Part shown: positions 47,901-57,850 of the stretch, piece after piece
Numbering within the stretch: the stretch's first letter is position 1
How the letters are laid out: every line of letters begins with the position of its first letter
Source: Liolophura sinensis
Taxonomy: Eukaryota; Mollusca; Polyplacophora; Chitonida; Chitonidae
Direction: 5' to 3'
Assembly (NCBI RefSeq): GCF_032854445.1
Contig: NC_088304.1
Span: 34,955,551-35,019,550, forward strand
DNA: 64,000 nt
The notes under the pieces: generated by a model
What the model was told of the DNA's origin: nothing
Databases searched by the model: none
The model's input: the letters and a program-made list of their open reading frames with translations, nothing else
Position numbers and translations under genes: made by a program

Positions 47901-50900
47901 CAATAAGCAAAAGATGCAACTAGCTCACAATCTTTCCCATATGTGACACAGATTTTTCCCCCACAAAGCTAGCTCCATGTGGATATCATATTAATGGAAA
48001 GCCAGAGATCATCAACAAACTTCATGTAAGCCGACATGAATGCCTTTCAGGCGTTATCAACCTTGTACAACCATCAAGGTGCCCAGAACCATAGAAGCAA
48101 TGTGATATTGTTAAGTTCATGTCCTGGCTTGAAACTAAATCAACACCTTGTGTGTGTGATATAAGCATCTAAACTACTTGGCAACGTCCTGTCCCAACAG
48201 CAGGGTACGGAGGCATGGACAGCTGTTGTCATCAGGTTTTTTGCTTTCTGAGGTCTTGCCTCTCCTTATATAATTCACAGTAAGAGCAGCCTGTAACAGA
48301 CGCTTGACAAAACACTTACCTTTCCTATGGTGAGTTTCTTCCTGAATGTAGATTTGGGAAGGTCACGTTTGACAGCTTGTCTAACCATGCCCCCAGACTC
48401 ACCACACCCCTCACACTCCACCTGGCTGACAGTCTCTGAGCCAATGAAATGCTGTAACAGTCTGTCCAGTGTCAAAGAGCCCTGGAGGGAGGAGTTATAG
48501 TTAGTATTAAAGAAGTATACACTTCTTGTATAGTCTTTTGCCATTTAATTTTTCAACAAAAATTTTACCTGAAAAATCATGGAAAACATATTCCGAAGTC
48601 TTAAAATTGAAAGTTTCGTAAAGTCTTTGTACAAAGAGAGCACAAGGAATAATATGCCCTTGTTATTTCTAAAGTCATAGTTTTATGACATGCATGATAA
48701 ATCTATAGATTAACTTTTAAAATCTTAAATTCTTAAGAGGCCATGGGATATAGCACGATCAAGAAACCAGAAACAGATGGCCAAAATGCAAAACAGGGTC
48801 CTTGTGATGTTTGAAGTAGAGAGTTAGTTGGTATTGAGAGGTACTTGCTGTAAAACCAGTCGTTACAGAGGGGGTGTTTGTGCCTGCACTGGGTACACTG
48901 GCCGATCACAGCCTAACGATTCAAACTTGTGTTCAAACTTACACCTATCATTTGAGCTATCCTATTTGTCCACACTGCGGTGCCAACTTGAGGTGTTGGG
49001 GGAAAAAAGGAGGTGGGCCCTCACCACGTGATCCCATGAATGCGAACAAATACATATTCCTGCGTAAGTGAGTAAAACAATTTACATTTTCGCAAGAAGA
49101 AAAAGTCCACACCCAAGCTATGTTTGAAACATAACTCCCGCAGAGGCAATTAACCTCGTAACATACACTGAACAAATACATGTAGTTCACATTGGAAGCA
49201 ATTTCACATCAGTAATTTATACTTACCCAAGAGTTAGTTGGTATGGAGAGGGACAAACTGTCACAGAGGTCATAGCGAACAGGGTATTTGTGCCCGCACT
49301 GAGTACACTGAAGCTGGCTAGCCAGGAGACCTCTGAAGGGCAGGTCGCTGTGGCGGGAGGGTAAGACGGGCAGAGGGCTTCGGCTTCTCGTACAGGCCTC
49401 CTTCTGGGACTGGAACTTCAGACTCGGGTCCTGTAACAAAAAACACAAAACACACAAAAACAGCATTAGTCACAGTTACTATCACAATCTTATCAACAGT
49501 ATTCCCCTCAGTATTGAGGACCCTGGCAAGCTATACAGGACAGCTTTTCCACGAGTGACAAGTCATACTGATGAACAAGCTATACAGGCCAACTTTTCCA
49601 CGAGTGACAAGTCATACTGATGAACAAGCTATACAGGCCAACTTTTCCACGAGTGACAAGTCATACTGATGAACAAGCTATACAGGCCAACTTTTCCACG
49701 AGTGACAAGTCATACTGATGAACAAGCTATACAGGCCAACTTTTCCACGAGTGACAAGTCATACTGATGAACAAGCTATACAGGCCAACTTTTCCACGAG
49801 TGACAAGTCATACTGATGAACAAGCTATACAGGCCAACTTTTCCACGAGTGACAAGTCATACTGATGAACAAGCTATACAGGACAACTTTTCCACGAGTG
49901 ACAAGTCATACTGATGAACAAGCTATACAGGACAACTTTTCCACGAGTGACAAGTCATACTGATGAACAAGCTATACAGGACAACTTTTCCACGAGTGAC
50001 AAGTCATACTGATGAACAAGCTATACAGGACAACTTTTCCACGAGTGACAAGTCATAGTGATGAACAAGCTATACAGGACAACTTTTCCACGAGTGACAA
50101 GTCATACTGATGAACAAGCTATACAGGACAACTACAGGACAAGTCATACTGATGAAAAGCAAGTAGGAACTGCATGTAAGGCTATGATACAAGAACTGTT
50201 GATCGTTTATGTCACCAACATCCCCAGAACAATGAAATCAGAGAAACCATGAAAATTCCCTCTTCAAACATTGGGATTGAACTCACACCATGTTTGGCCT
50301 ACACGATGAGAGTGAAAAGCAAGCACCTTGACCACTCAGTCAGAACCACTCTCTCAGGTCATCTCTGAACCTACAACTCTGATACAGTCAGGGAACATAG
50401 ATGTCCATTGCACTATGCTGCCTCACTGCCATGCCAAGCAAAAGACTCCAAACATGACATTTTCATCCAGTCAATATTATAATAACATCAATACTTATCC
50501 CCTTACATACAGGGTGACAAGTCAAAAAGTACAAAAATTGACAGAATAAAAATGATTCGAACAAACAGAATGAGGAATGACGCTGGATTTTACAACAAGG
50601 TGAACACTGGACCATCAGAGTGCAGCAATAAATTTGAACTAGCCATTAGTCAGATACAGAATATTTATCTAGCTCAATAAAACCCTGCAGTCAATTTGGG
50701 ACAGTAGCATTTAACATACTAATACTTTAAGCTAAAAGACAAATTATATAACCTAAGTTATTTAGGAAAAGGGGTGGAAAAAGATCTAACAGTTACAGGC
50801 ATGTTTTTTCTGATGTGCTTGGTGGGTTAATAACCGGATATTCTTACAAGGCATGTTAAAGCATTAGAAATTACGATGTCACATCACCCCTACCACACAC

Positions 50901-53900
50901 ACTTGTGGTCAGAAAGGCAAACCAGGGCTCCTGTGACAGTAACAAACATGTCCTCAGGTTATAGAAGTAACTCCTGCCTGCTGACAACTGATAACATGGC
51001 AGACCTTTCGATTCTCTCTATAAGTATGATTTTACTTACTTTGAACCGCGATATTTCAGTTATGCGACATCACAAAAATAAAAAGTTATGCTTCTAACAC
51101 CTTTAATCGAAGCATATATTCATTTGGTCTGGTGTTTCTCTTTTAAAAATCACTCAAGCCATGCAGCAACTTCGTCAGTAAACTTTTTCTTCAGGACATA
51201 TGTAAGTGTATGTACCGAAATAAGTGGAACAGTACATGTTGCTGTAATTACCTGCAGAGTCTGAAGATCAAAAAGGGAGACAACTGATGGGTATTTGCTG
51301 GCCTCTTCATCCAGTGTCTGAGTCAGTACATAAAAGAGCTCATGAGCATCCTGTAATGGGAAAATTGTTACGCATGACTGACGGTGGAAGGTTCCATAAG
51401 GGCTCTATTGTCATGCATGACTGACGGTGGAAGGTTCCATAAGGGCTCTACCATATGCCTGTATCCAGAGCTGTAATTTTTAAACAGGAAATACATAGCT
51501 CCTGCAAGTTTGGAGATGCCCAGTCTCTTTATTCTCTCAATGTGGCAAGCAGAATCATCTGACAATTACAGTACATGTACAAACAATACACAAAGAAATG
51601 TATCCATCCATTTATTTCACTGGTGTTTCACACTGTACTCTAGAAAACTTCTACAAAGCGGTAGGCATTATGGTGGGAGGAAACGAGACAGAGCCCAGGG
51701 ACACATGTACCTTGACTGTTGTCTCCCGCAAAAGACGCAGGACACACCCAGTTCAGCTTATAACCACCTCTCCAATTATTTGTTTCATAATTTACAATAT
51801 AGACAGAACAGGTCATATAAAGGTTCTCAGATTCATCCACCATTGGTTCCACCATGTTGGCTAAACCAATATCATTCAGAGAGTGCGAATAGGAGAGTGG
51901 GCAAAGTTAAAGCCACAGAGAGTGGAGAGCTAACAAGAATAAACCCTAACACCAGTATGGAAGGTAAGCTCTTGACTTCACCTTTTACACAAAGGCTTCT
52001 GTCTGAATTTTTTATTTATTACAGTAGCTCAGAGTTTAGTATTGTATTGAGTTATCAGATATACTAAGAAAGGAGTCCTTATACTCAATCACCTCCAATC
52101 CCCCTTCAAGAAAACAAAACAGACCTAGTAGCCACTTTTTACTGATTTATTGTTACCTAACGGTAGAGAAAACATCAAACTTACATAAAGTTCAGATGAA
52201 AGAGTGTGAAAACATTGTGGCAAATACAGTCTTGTATATTTTTATTTCCGCTTTTTTCTTAAATATTAAGTTGTGGGGTCCCAAATACCAGCTATGCAAA
52301 AATATTTTAAAGTACCCTTTTGTCTTGAATGAAAAATCGAATTTAGTAATAAAATCCCCATTTGCAAATGACTTTTCATGCTCATTTATTTGATATTCAT
52401 TATTTTTATGACCTGATTGGGAATGTTTCAACAACACGATTAGACTTCATGTAAGATTACATCAATACCTGCTCATCTGTGGATATCACCCATCGTTTCT
52501 GTCTGAGAGCTTGTAGCACCTCTCCTGGGCTCAAACTTCCCTCGCTGGCTTCACCCTCATTGTTCAGACCTGTACAGGCAAGGATCATACATGTATACAG
52601 ACTGCAAGTCAAATAAAAGAGCTGAAAGGTATTATCTGTGTACCTGCATTTGAATTTTATTAGACAAGTGATTTGGGCTCGCTTGACACTACAGGGAGTT
52701 CCAAGTGGCCTAAAGCCGTTCATTCAAAGATTCAAACCCTATACAATACACAGGCTGCTAAAAGAGTTGCCTCCCTTGGGTGCAAGGACCCGGGGAAAGT
52801 GAGCTTTACTCTGGTGTGATACATGCACTCACAAATGACACGCTACATGTACATGTACATTAAAATGAGAGAAGTGTTTTACTAGAGAGTCACAAGTAAT
52901 GACACATTATCACATGTCCCTATTAGGAACTGATCTTAAAAAAATAAATTTTATCAACCAAAACAAACAAAAAAGGCAGTCATCAACTAACAACAGACTT
53001 CTCAAATTGACCCTTTTACAGAGGGCTGTTAACTGCTTATAATTGTCACAGAAACAGTTTAAGGGTCGGAATTCAAAAAATTCCCTGACCAAAGGAACCC
53101 AAAATCTCGGCGACCGAAAGACAAGACACTAAACCGCTCCAGCACAACTCGTTCCCCAATACCTTTTAGCATTCTGTGGACAGCCGAAGCTAGAAATGGC
53201 TCATGTCTGTTGGATTTTGGAGACAACAGGTTAGACAGCCATGACCCAACCTCTCTACACGGCGCCAGGGCCTGTAACACAGCATTCAGGAAACAGGTGT
53301 TCCCTAGGTTCTCTATACCAGGACACAGGTCTGCAAAATAAACAATAGACGGACTGCTAAAGGACACAGGTATGTATAAGAAACAATAGATGGACTGCTA
53401 AAGGACACAGGTCTGTAAAATAAACAATAGACAGACAGCTAAAGGACACAGGTCTATAAAATAAACAATAGACGGACTGCCAAAGCACACGTCTGTAAAA
53501 GAAACAATAGACAGACTGCTAAAGGACACAGGTCTGTAAAATAAACAATAGACGGACAGCTAAAGGACACAGGTCTGTAAAATAAACAATATACGGACAG
53601 CTAAAGGACACGTCTGTAAAAGAAACAATAGACTGACTGCTAAAGGACACAGGTCTGTAAAATAAACAATAGACGGACTGCTGAAGGACTCAGGTCTGTA
53701 AAATAAACAATAGACGGACAGTTAATGGAAAGAGGTCTGTAAAATAAACAATAGACGGACAGCTAATGGACACAGGTCTGTAAAATAAACAATAGATGGA
53801 CTGTTAAAGTACCAATGAGGGATCAACAGCAAAATGTTTGCATTTGAATGTACAGGTTTCTCTGCCAAAATTCATTTGATTTGATTGGTGTTTTACGCTG

Positions 53901-56661
53901 TACCCAAGAATATTTCACTTATACAACGGCAGCCAGCACTATGGTGGGCGGAAACCGGGAAAAGCCCGGGGAAAACTCACAACCATCCACAGGTTGCTGG
54001 AGGACCTCTCTGCCAAAAAGCTGCATTATTTATTATTACTTCACACACATGCTTCTATATGCAGGCTTTTCTGTAGCCTTGTTAGCTGCCTGAGTTTTTA
54101 GTCTACTATATTTTTGGGGAACTTTCAACACAAGGAATCCTGACTGCCTGTAAAAACTACAATACTGGTTATTAGCGAGCTTTAGTAGTTTTACCAGCCT
54201 TATTACTTTATTTACAAACTGCATGATGGTTCATGAAAAGCACAAACATTTGGCTACACCAAAAAAAAAGAAACAAAAACATAACACCTTAGTCACTGCT
54301 CAAACAACTTCAAACTGTAATCATACATGGAACTGGCTATACATATATTACCAGAGTTGATACCAAACTCAGAGTTGTGCAGTTCAGCTGACAACCATTA
54401 TTTGTTGGTAACCAGAATCTCAGTGTAAAAAAGCAGATTTGTCAATATACTAATATCATATAATCTACCATGTCACCAACACAGCAACCTGAATTTCACA
54501 GACCCCCAAAATTCATGGGTATATGACCTCAAATTTTGTCCAAAAGCTGCGCGTTGCCTAATATTGAAAGTTCTATTGATCTTACAAGGGTGCATAGAGG
54601 TTTGTTTGGAAGGCAGGAATATACCTTTCAGCACAGTAATAGTAGTAGTTTAGGACACTTATTTGTTACAAAAACTTTTTGGGGGGAAAGTTTTATAATT
54701 CATTTACTGTTTACACATAGCTGTTATGCAAACAACTGCGTCATTTTCGCTCCATTTTATGGAAAATGCTAAGGGTGACTAGCAAGGACCTTTACCAAAA
54801 CAAACAACACAAAACTGTTTCTCACAACCTATTATATATCTACAAAAGTATACCTTCTGAAGTCTGACTCATTTCACGAGTCAGAGCTATAAGGTCATAA
54901 ATGCCTTCCAATCTGACAAGTGCAAACTTTACAGAGCTTGCCAACAACTGTGGGGGACTGCCCACCTTCTTTGTATATATTGACCTACATCTATGTTTCA
55001 GTATTTCAGTGCCATCTCTTCCTTCTCAGAATAACCATTATAAAACATTAGGATTATAGAACTCCGGTAATTTAAAACTTCCTCTAATCTGGTGACTCAA
55101 GAACATATCTTACATGAATGTACATGTACTATTACTAAAAATGGGAATGTCCATACAGTGCCTTTACACAAGCTTAAGGAGCCTCCAACTTCCTCTTTAC
55201 AGCATTTGATATTTCATTTAGGTTGGAATAAAGTATTGTATTCAACAAAAATTGGCAGTATTTCAGCCATTATTTAACTGGAAGGAATCTTTCAACCAAA
55301 AATACAAGTCAGTTTAGAATAAACATTCTCAGCCTTCCCTGGCAGATTTGAAAAGCATTATAGAACTGAATGCATTCTTACATTGAACAGACAGTTTTTC
55401 TTTTTCTTTTTGTTTTCTTTTTTATTTTCTTTTTAAATATTTTTTATTTTGTCCCATCCTTTCCGTCTGTTTTCAGCCACTATAATTGGTAACATTTTAT
55501 CATGAGAGAGCATATTTTGGCATTGTAACACAGTCACCTGCTATAAAGTGGGAATTTTAAACTTGAGGCTGCTGTCACAAGTTAGAGTGAGGGCAATGGG
55601 AGACACATGGACGAGCTACACAGAAGGTGCAAATGACATTAAAATGCACCTTTTCTTCTTAGACGTTGCAGTGCGTGTGTACTTTATAAATGTTTTAAGA
55701 GCACACATACACTGAAAATTGTGACGTAATAAAGGAAAGAAGATATGAGTTCGCAGCTATAGGCCATTTTGATGCAGGCAGGAAGGGGTTTTACAAGTTC
55801 CCCATTCACTGAAAAACCAGCTGACTAACAAAGGATCAACCTAATCATAACAACTGCTCTAATAGTTTGCAAGTTGCAAATCTGAGGTTGCTGTCCATTC
55901 TTGGCAGATAAAACTGTTCTCAGATGCTCTTTGTGAAATGGAGATTCCTCAATAAACTGATACCTGTCATACCCTTTTTCACACGATATACAATTGCAAA
56001 TGCCTGATCTACAAAACCCACTGATTGCTAACAACACTGACTGTTCTGGTACACTAACTGCATTAAAGCTAACCTTTTACATGTAATTTTAAAACTCAAA
56101 ATGCAATTTGTAAAGTTTACATTAAAGCAATGAATATCATCTGCTAACAACACTGACTGTTCTGGTACACTAACTGCATCAAAGCTAACCTTTTACATGT
56201 AATTTTAAAACTCAAAATGCAATTTGTAAAGTTTACATTAAAGCAATGAATATCATCTGCTAACAACACTGACTGTTCTGGTACACTAACTGCATCAAAG
56301 CTAACCTTTTACATGTAATTTTTTAAACTAAAAATGCAATTTGTATAGTTTACTCTAAAGCAATGAATATCATTTTCACTTGGACGACAAACACTTCCCT
56401 TTCCCCTTCACCAACTTCCCACAATAACCACTCCACTCCCTTTACTACTGCAAGGAACAATTACATCCTTAGATTCCAGCACCAATTCTGCGAAAAATGC
56501 TAAAAATAGCTCAGTGATTTTGGCGATTATGCGCCGACATGCAGTTGCTTTTTACCCTTTCGTCGAGATTTCTTATTCTGAGAGGGCCCCCAAAATATGT
56601 AGGCTCCGACCGCAGCCACAGCGGCAAGCCCTCCAAACAAACTAGCTGACTTAGGCAACAT
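44536..56661 (-). CDS. USP30: USP30, mitochondrial ubiquitin carboxyl-terminal hydrolase (complete, eight exons)
   Basis: CDS 56,661-56,556, 53,330-53,163, 52,569-52,469, 51,350-51,252, 49,430-49,227, 48,481-48,320, 47,658-47,471 and 44,932-44,536: 1,425 nt, 474 residues (human protein 517), all splice phases consistent. Residues 8-24 form the N-terminal membrane anchor, followed by the basic NKKSRRK stretch that in the family targets the outer mitochondrial membrane. The Cys box is NLGNTCFLN with catalytic Cys48, the QDAHEL motif starts at 125, zinc-site CxxC pairs are at 200/203 and 249/252, and the His box GDIFSGHFVTYRR has catalytic His425. Ser449 in TSDTQVKRAS matches the Ser that replaces the usual Asn/Asp in USP30. 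The family removes ubiquitin (preferring Lys6 chains) from mitochondrial proteins and opposes PINK1-Parkin mitophagy. Introns carry SINE-A copies and five tandem repeats. Confidence 0.97.
44933..47470 (-). other. USP30: USP30 intron 7
   Basis: No exon or clear repeat family was recognised in these 2.5 kb. A caatgagagttgttaaaagt/aaaggagaagaaaact segment at 46,900-47,080 could be an old interspersed repeat. Confidence 0.45.
47471..47658 (-). CDS. USP30: USP30 exon 7
   Basis: Acceptor gtgtgttctag, donor gtgagt. It reads LPKCLCLHIQRMVWLDNGMP, then VKRYERILFPEYFQMDNYIY, matching the LPxCLxxHLQR strand of USP domains. It ends in phase 2 within an Arg codon completed by exon 8. Confidence 0.95.
47702..47862 (+). 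mobile_element. SINE-A, head partly missing, in USP30 intron 6
   Basis: gttgagttcaagtccagctc (B box) runs through cgtatt-like body blocks, tttcctgccaccataatgtt and tcttataagtgaaatattct. It is inserted antisense to USP30, about 45 bases upstream of exon 7 in transcript order, close to its splice acceptor. Confidence 0.85.
48320..48481 (-). CDS. USP30: USP30 exon 6 (second zinc CxxC)
   Basis: Acceptor agttataactcctccctccag, donor gtaagt. Fifty-four codons including LTLDRLLQHFIGSETVSQVE and CEGC (residues 249/252), ending in FRKKLTIGK. Confidence 0.95.
48821..48905 (-). pseudogene. relic duplicate of USP30 exon 5
   Basis: About 80 bases align without gaps to exon 5 (49,231-49,310 region), with roughly 60 identical by my count. 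Translated on the minus strand it keeps CTQCRHKHP (exon 5: CTQCGHKYP) and LSIPTNS, with no stop between. The donor site is lost (exon 5 has TGG|GTAAGT, the copy has TCTCTACTTC), so it should not be spliced as a normal exon. Confidence 0.75.
49227..49430 (-). CDS. USP30: USP30 exon 5 (first zinc CxxC)
   Basis: Acceptor ttttttgttacag, donor gtaagt. It encodes DPSLKFQSQKE through LQCTQCGHKYPVRYD and LCDSLSLSIPTNSW. The CxxC at residues 200/203 is half of the structural zinc site. A decayed duplicate of its 3' part lies at 48,821-48,905. Confidence 0.96.
49524..50150 (+). repeat. 49-bp tandem array, about 13 copies, in USP30 intron 4
   Basis: The unit gaacaagctatacaggacaa + cttttccacgagtgacaagt + catactgat is almost perfectly conserved. 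The only recurrent variant (aggcc for aggac) is confined to six consecutive units near the left end, which indicates recent block duplication. Confidence 0.95.
51252..51350 (-). CDS. USP30: USP30 exon 4 (DAHEL box)
   Basis: Thirty-three codons, DAHELFYVLTQTLDEEASKY and on to SLFDLQTLQ, between acceptor ttttcccattacag and donor gtaatt. It matches the human DAHELFHVITSSLED segment. Confidence 0.95.
51372..51457 (+). repeat. 43-bp duplication next to USP30 exon 4
   Basis: gcatgactgacggtggaagg + ttccataagggctct occurs twice in tandem, 43 bases apart, about 20 bases upstream of the exon 4 acceptor. Confidence 0.85.
51603..51712 (-). mobile_element. SINE-A fragment in USP30 intron 3
   Basis: ttatttcactggtgtttcac, actgtactctagaaaacttc, then aggcattatggtgggaggaa and acagagcccagggacac. 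It is decayed and head-less, in minus orientation. Confidence 0.8.
52180..52400. mobile_element. short foldback copy in USP30 intron 3
   Basis: A palindrome-like 220-bp element. The left arm is ttcagatgaaagagtgtgaa ... cttttttcttaaatatta, the centre ggggtcccaaataccagcta, and the right arm attttaaagtacccttttgt ... ccccatttgcaaatgacttt. The arms correspond to the terminal repeats of the longer foldback elements at 18,830 and 24,000; the interior is deleted. Confidence 0.7.
52469..52569 (-). CDS. USP30: USP30 exon 3
   Basis: The acceptor ttgcctgtacag and donor gtattg bound GLNNEGEASEGSLSPGEVLQ followed by ALRQKRWVISTDEQ. The exon ends at the Gln of the QDAHEL motif, in phase 0. Confidence 0.94.
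53163..53330 (-). CDS. USP30: USP30 exon 2 (catalytic Cys box)
   Basis: The acceptor tttattttgcag precedes ACCTGTGTCC; the exon encodes DLCPGIENLGNTCFLNAVLQ and on to HRMLK, with catalytic Cys48. Copies of its 3' splice site and first bases form the adjacent 41-bp array at 53,331-53,810. The donor is gtattg (phase 1). Confidence 0.96.
53331..53810 (-). repeat. 41-bp array of duplicated USP30 exon 2 splice acceptors, about 11 copies
   Basis: On the minus strand each unit reads acctgtgtcctttagcagtc + cgtctattgtttattttacag. The end of the unit is the acceptor tract of exon 2 and its start equals the first ten bases of the exon (ACCTGTGTCC). The unit next to the true site reads cttatacat instead of an AG. 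Most others keep an intact AG with a pyrimidine-rich tract. Confidence 0.9.
53871..54006 (-). mobile_element. SINE-A with perfect 12-bp target duplication, USP30 intron 1
   Basis: The family body from gattggtgttttacgctgta to catccacaggttgctggagg lies between direct repeats tctctgccaaaa at 53,859-53,870 and 54,007-54,018. It is 5'-truncated. The target is directly adjacent to the 41-bp array. Confidence 0.9.
54019..56023 (-). other. USP30: USP30 intron 1, central part
   Basis: No additional exon is supported; AT-rich with T-rich runs near 55,395-55,450. A run of small plus ORFs (54,536-54,772, 55,092-55,277) has no domain features. Confidence 0.5.
56024..56375 (+). repeat. 116-bp tandem triplication in USP30 intron 1
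   Basis: ctgctaacaacactgactgt, tctggtacactaactgcatc, cttttacatgtaattttaaa and attaaagcaatgaatatcat repeat three times at exact 116-base intervals (ctgttctgg at 56,041, 56,157, 56,273). The third copy has diverged slightly. Confidence 0.92.
56556..56661 (-). CDS. USP30: USP30 exon 1 (membrane anchor)
   Basis: The ATG at 56,661 gives MLPKSASLFGGLAAVAAVGA and then YIFWGPSQNKKSRRK. The donor gtaaaaag after AAGG leaves phase 1, and the next exon completes Asp36. The unspliced frame would stop after ten further codons. Length and topology match the human N-terminus. Confidence 0.94.
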
Positions 56662-57061
56662 AATTTCCGGAAATGTCTAAAGGAACTGTCGTTTTCCTGA
56701 CAAACACGAAAACTCAATCTTCACCCTGTCATCACACCATCCTGTCTATTACCATGGCGCAATGCATGCCGGACATTCCGGATGTTGCAGTAGGTGTGTC
56801 TATTTATTCTTGGGTAATGAGAACTGTAGACTATGAAATCCAAAACAATAATATACACAGTACTTTATTATCTCTCATGAAATTTGGATATTAGTAAATG
56901 GTGCCCTGTAAAGTGCCTACAGATATAGACTGAGGTAGGATTATTCTAAGATGAGTCTTTGGGAATTTCGTGCATACAGCCATTACACCCCTTTGGTAAT
57001 GAATCGACTGTACACATCTTGACCCGGAAATGACGGCTGTCGCTCGCACTTTACGGAGGCA
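56662..57061. promoter_or_regulatory. shared USP30/MAPKAPK5 divergent promoter region
   Basis: Between the USP30 ATG (minus) and the first plus-strand exon candidate lie three ETS-type cores: tttccggaaa at 56,664-56,673 (palindromic), cattccggat at 56,774-56,783, and cccggaaatg at 57,023-57,032. The sequence is less AT-rich than its surroundings. Such motif-dense, TATA-less segments are typical of housekeeping divergent promoters. Assignment is by position and motif only. Confidence 0.45.
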
Positions 57062-57094
57062 ATGGATTTGGAAAGGGACAGGCTTCGAATTAAG
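57062..57094 (+). CDS. candidate alternative first exon (MAPKAPK5) or start of a small gene
   Basis: ATG in good context (ggaggcaATGG) encodes MDLERDRLRIK and ends at a GTACAA donor in phase 0. Spliced to MAPKAPK5 exon 2 (phase 0) it would read MDLERDRLRIK-TNSILDDYD, comparable to the human KAIKETSILEEYS start. Alternatively it splices to the acceptor at 57,164. Both readings are inference. Confidence 0.4.
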
Positions 57095-57164
57095 GTACAA
57101 CAGTTGTCATTTTTCTGATTTGTAGTGGAATTAAATGAGAAAATCTCCGTGGGCTTCATTACAG

Positions 57165-57410
57165 ATTGGTGCTTCAGGTAATCGGGGTAGACAAGAGCAC
57201 ACTGGCGAATCAGGTGGCCCAGTTAAATGAGCCGGTAAATTTTGACAGTTATCCTTATGAAGTTATGACGAAATGCCAGAAGAGTTTGACCTCGATTTGC
57301 ATGACAACTTCAATCGTTTTCGCGTGGGCGATCGGGTTATCAATGAACGTCACAATGTTGTGTTTTATTTGTCTACGCCAATCGTAGTACAACTGACCTG
57401 GAACCGATGA
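57165..57410 (+). pseudogene. protein-like stretch with two frame breaks, unidentified
   Basis: After the acceptor ttcattacag three frames in turn look like protein: IGASGN at the start, VDKSTLANQVAQLNEPVNFD in the next frame, and from 57,273 MPEEFDLDLHDNFNRF through VVFYLSTPIVVQLTWNR to TGA at 57,408-57,410. The switches fall at a GGGG run and an AAA run, where one base less and one base more respectively would join the frames. It could be a decayed gene, assembly indels, or chance; I recognise no family. Confidence 0.3.
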
Positions 57411-57757
57411 TAGTTTATAGTCTACACCTGATTATACCCCGCCCCCAAAACAAGGTAGTCCGCCACTCACCAAAGGACTGTACAATTACCGTCCATTGAC
57501 TAACAGGAACTCCCCAATGTGGGAGATGGAGGCAAAAAAAAGCCAACAAAATTCATTGATAACCAGCATACACAACAAGATCCCTTTTCATTCCTATTTG
57601 CACGAGTGGTGAAGTGGCGCGAGAGAATTTTCAGGTGATTCCCCGCCAGAGTGGCTTGACATGCTGGTAAAGAATATAATGATATACGCCTATTTATAGT
57701 TCAAGTCAACTTTCTATAGATTGCACAATCAGGAGGGGTGTGAAGTTGTGATCAGTT

Positions 57758-57764
57758 TATAAAA
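57758..57764 (+). promoter_or_regulatory. possible TATA box upstream of MAPKAPK5 exon 1
   Basis: TATAAAA lies 36 bases before the ATG at 57,794. If used at the normal distance, transcription would start almost at the ATG, giving a very short leader; it may be fortuitous. Confidence 0.3.
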
Positions 57765-57793
57765 CCAGACTTGTTTTGGTACTGACACACATC

Positions 57794-57850
57794 ATGTGTA
57801 AAGGCAAGATGATGGACTGGAGAAAACCAGGGTTTAGAAAAGTCATAAAG
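57794..57850 (+). CDS. MAPKAPK5: MAPKAPK5 exon 1
   Basis: Nineteen codons ending RKVIK before the donor gtgagt, phase 0. The KVIK-TNSIL junction matches the human AIK-ETSIL context, which is why this exon is preferred as the main first exon. Confidence 0.8.

Noticed and set aside
49524-50150. Regularly spaced repeats resembling a CRISPR array
   Set aside because: The whole unit repeats with no unique spacers, it lies in an intron of a eukaryotic gene, and there are no cas genes.
52192-52437. Overlapping ORFs on opposite strands in USP30 intron 3
   Set aside because: They arise from the palindromic foldback element, whose two arms give mirror-image frames.
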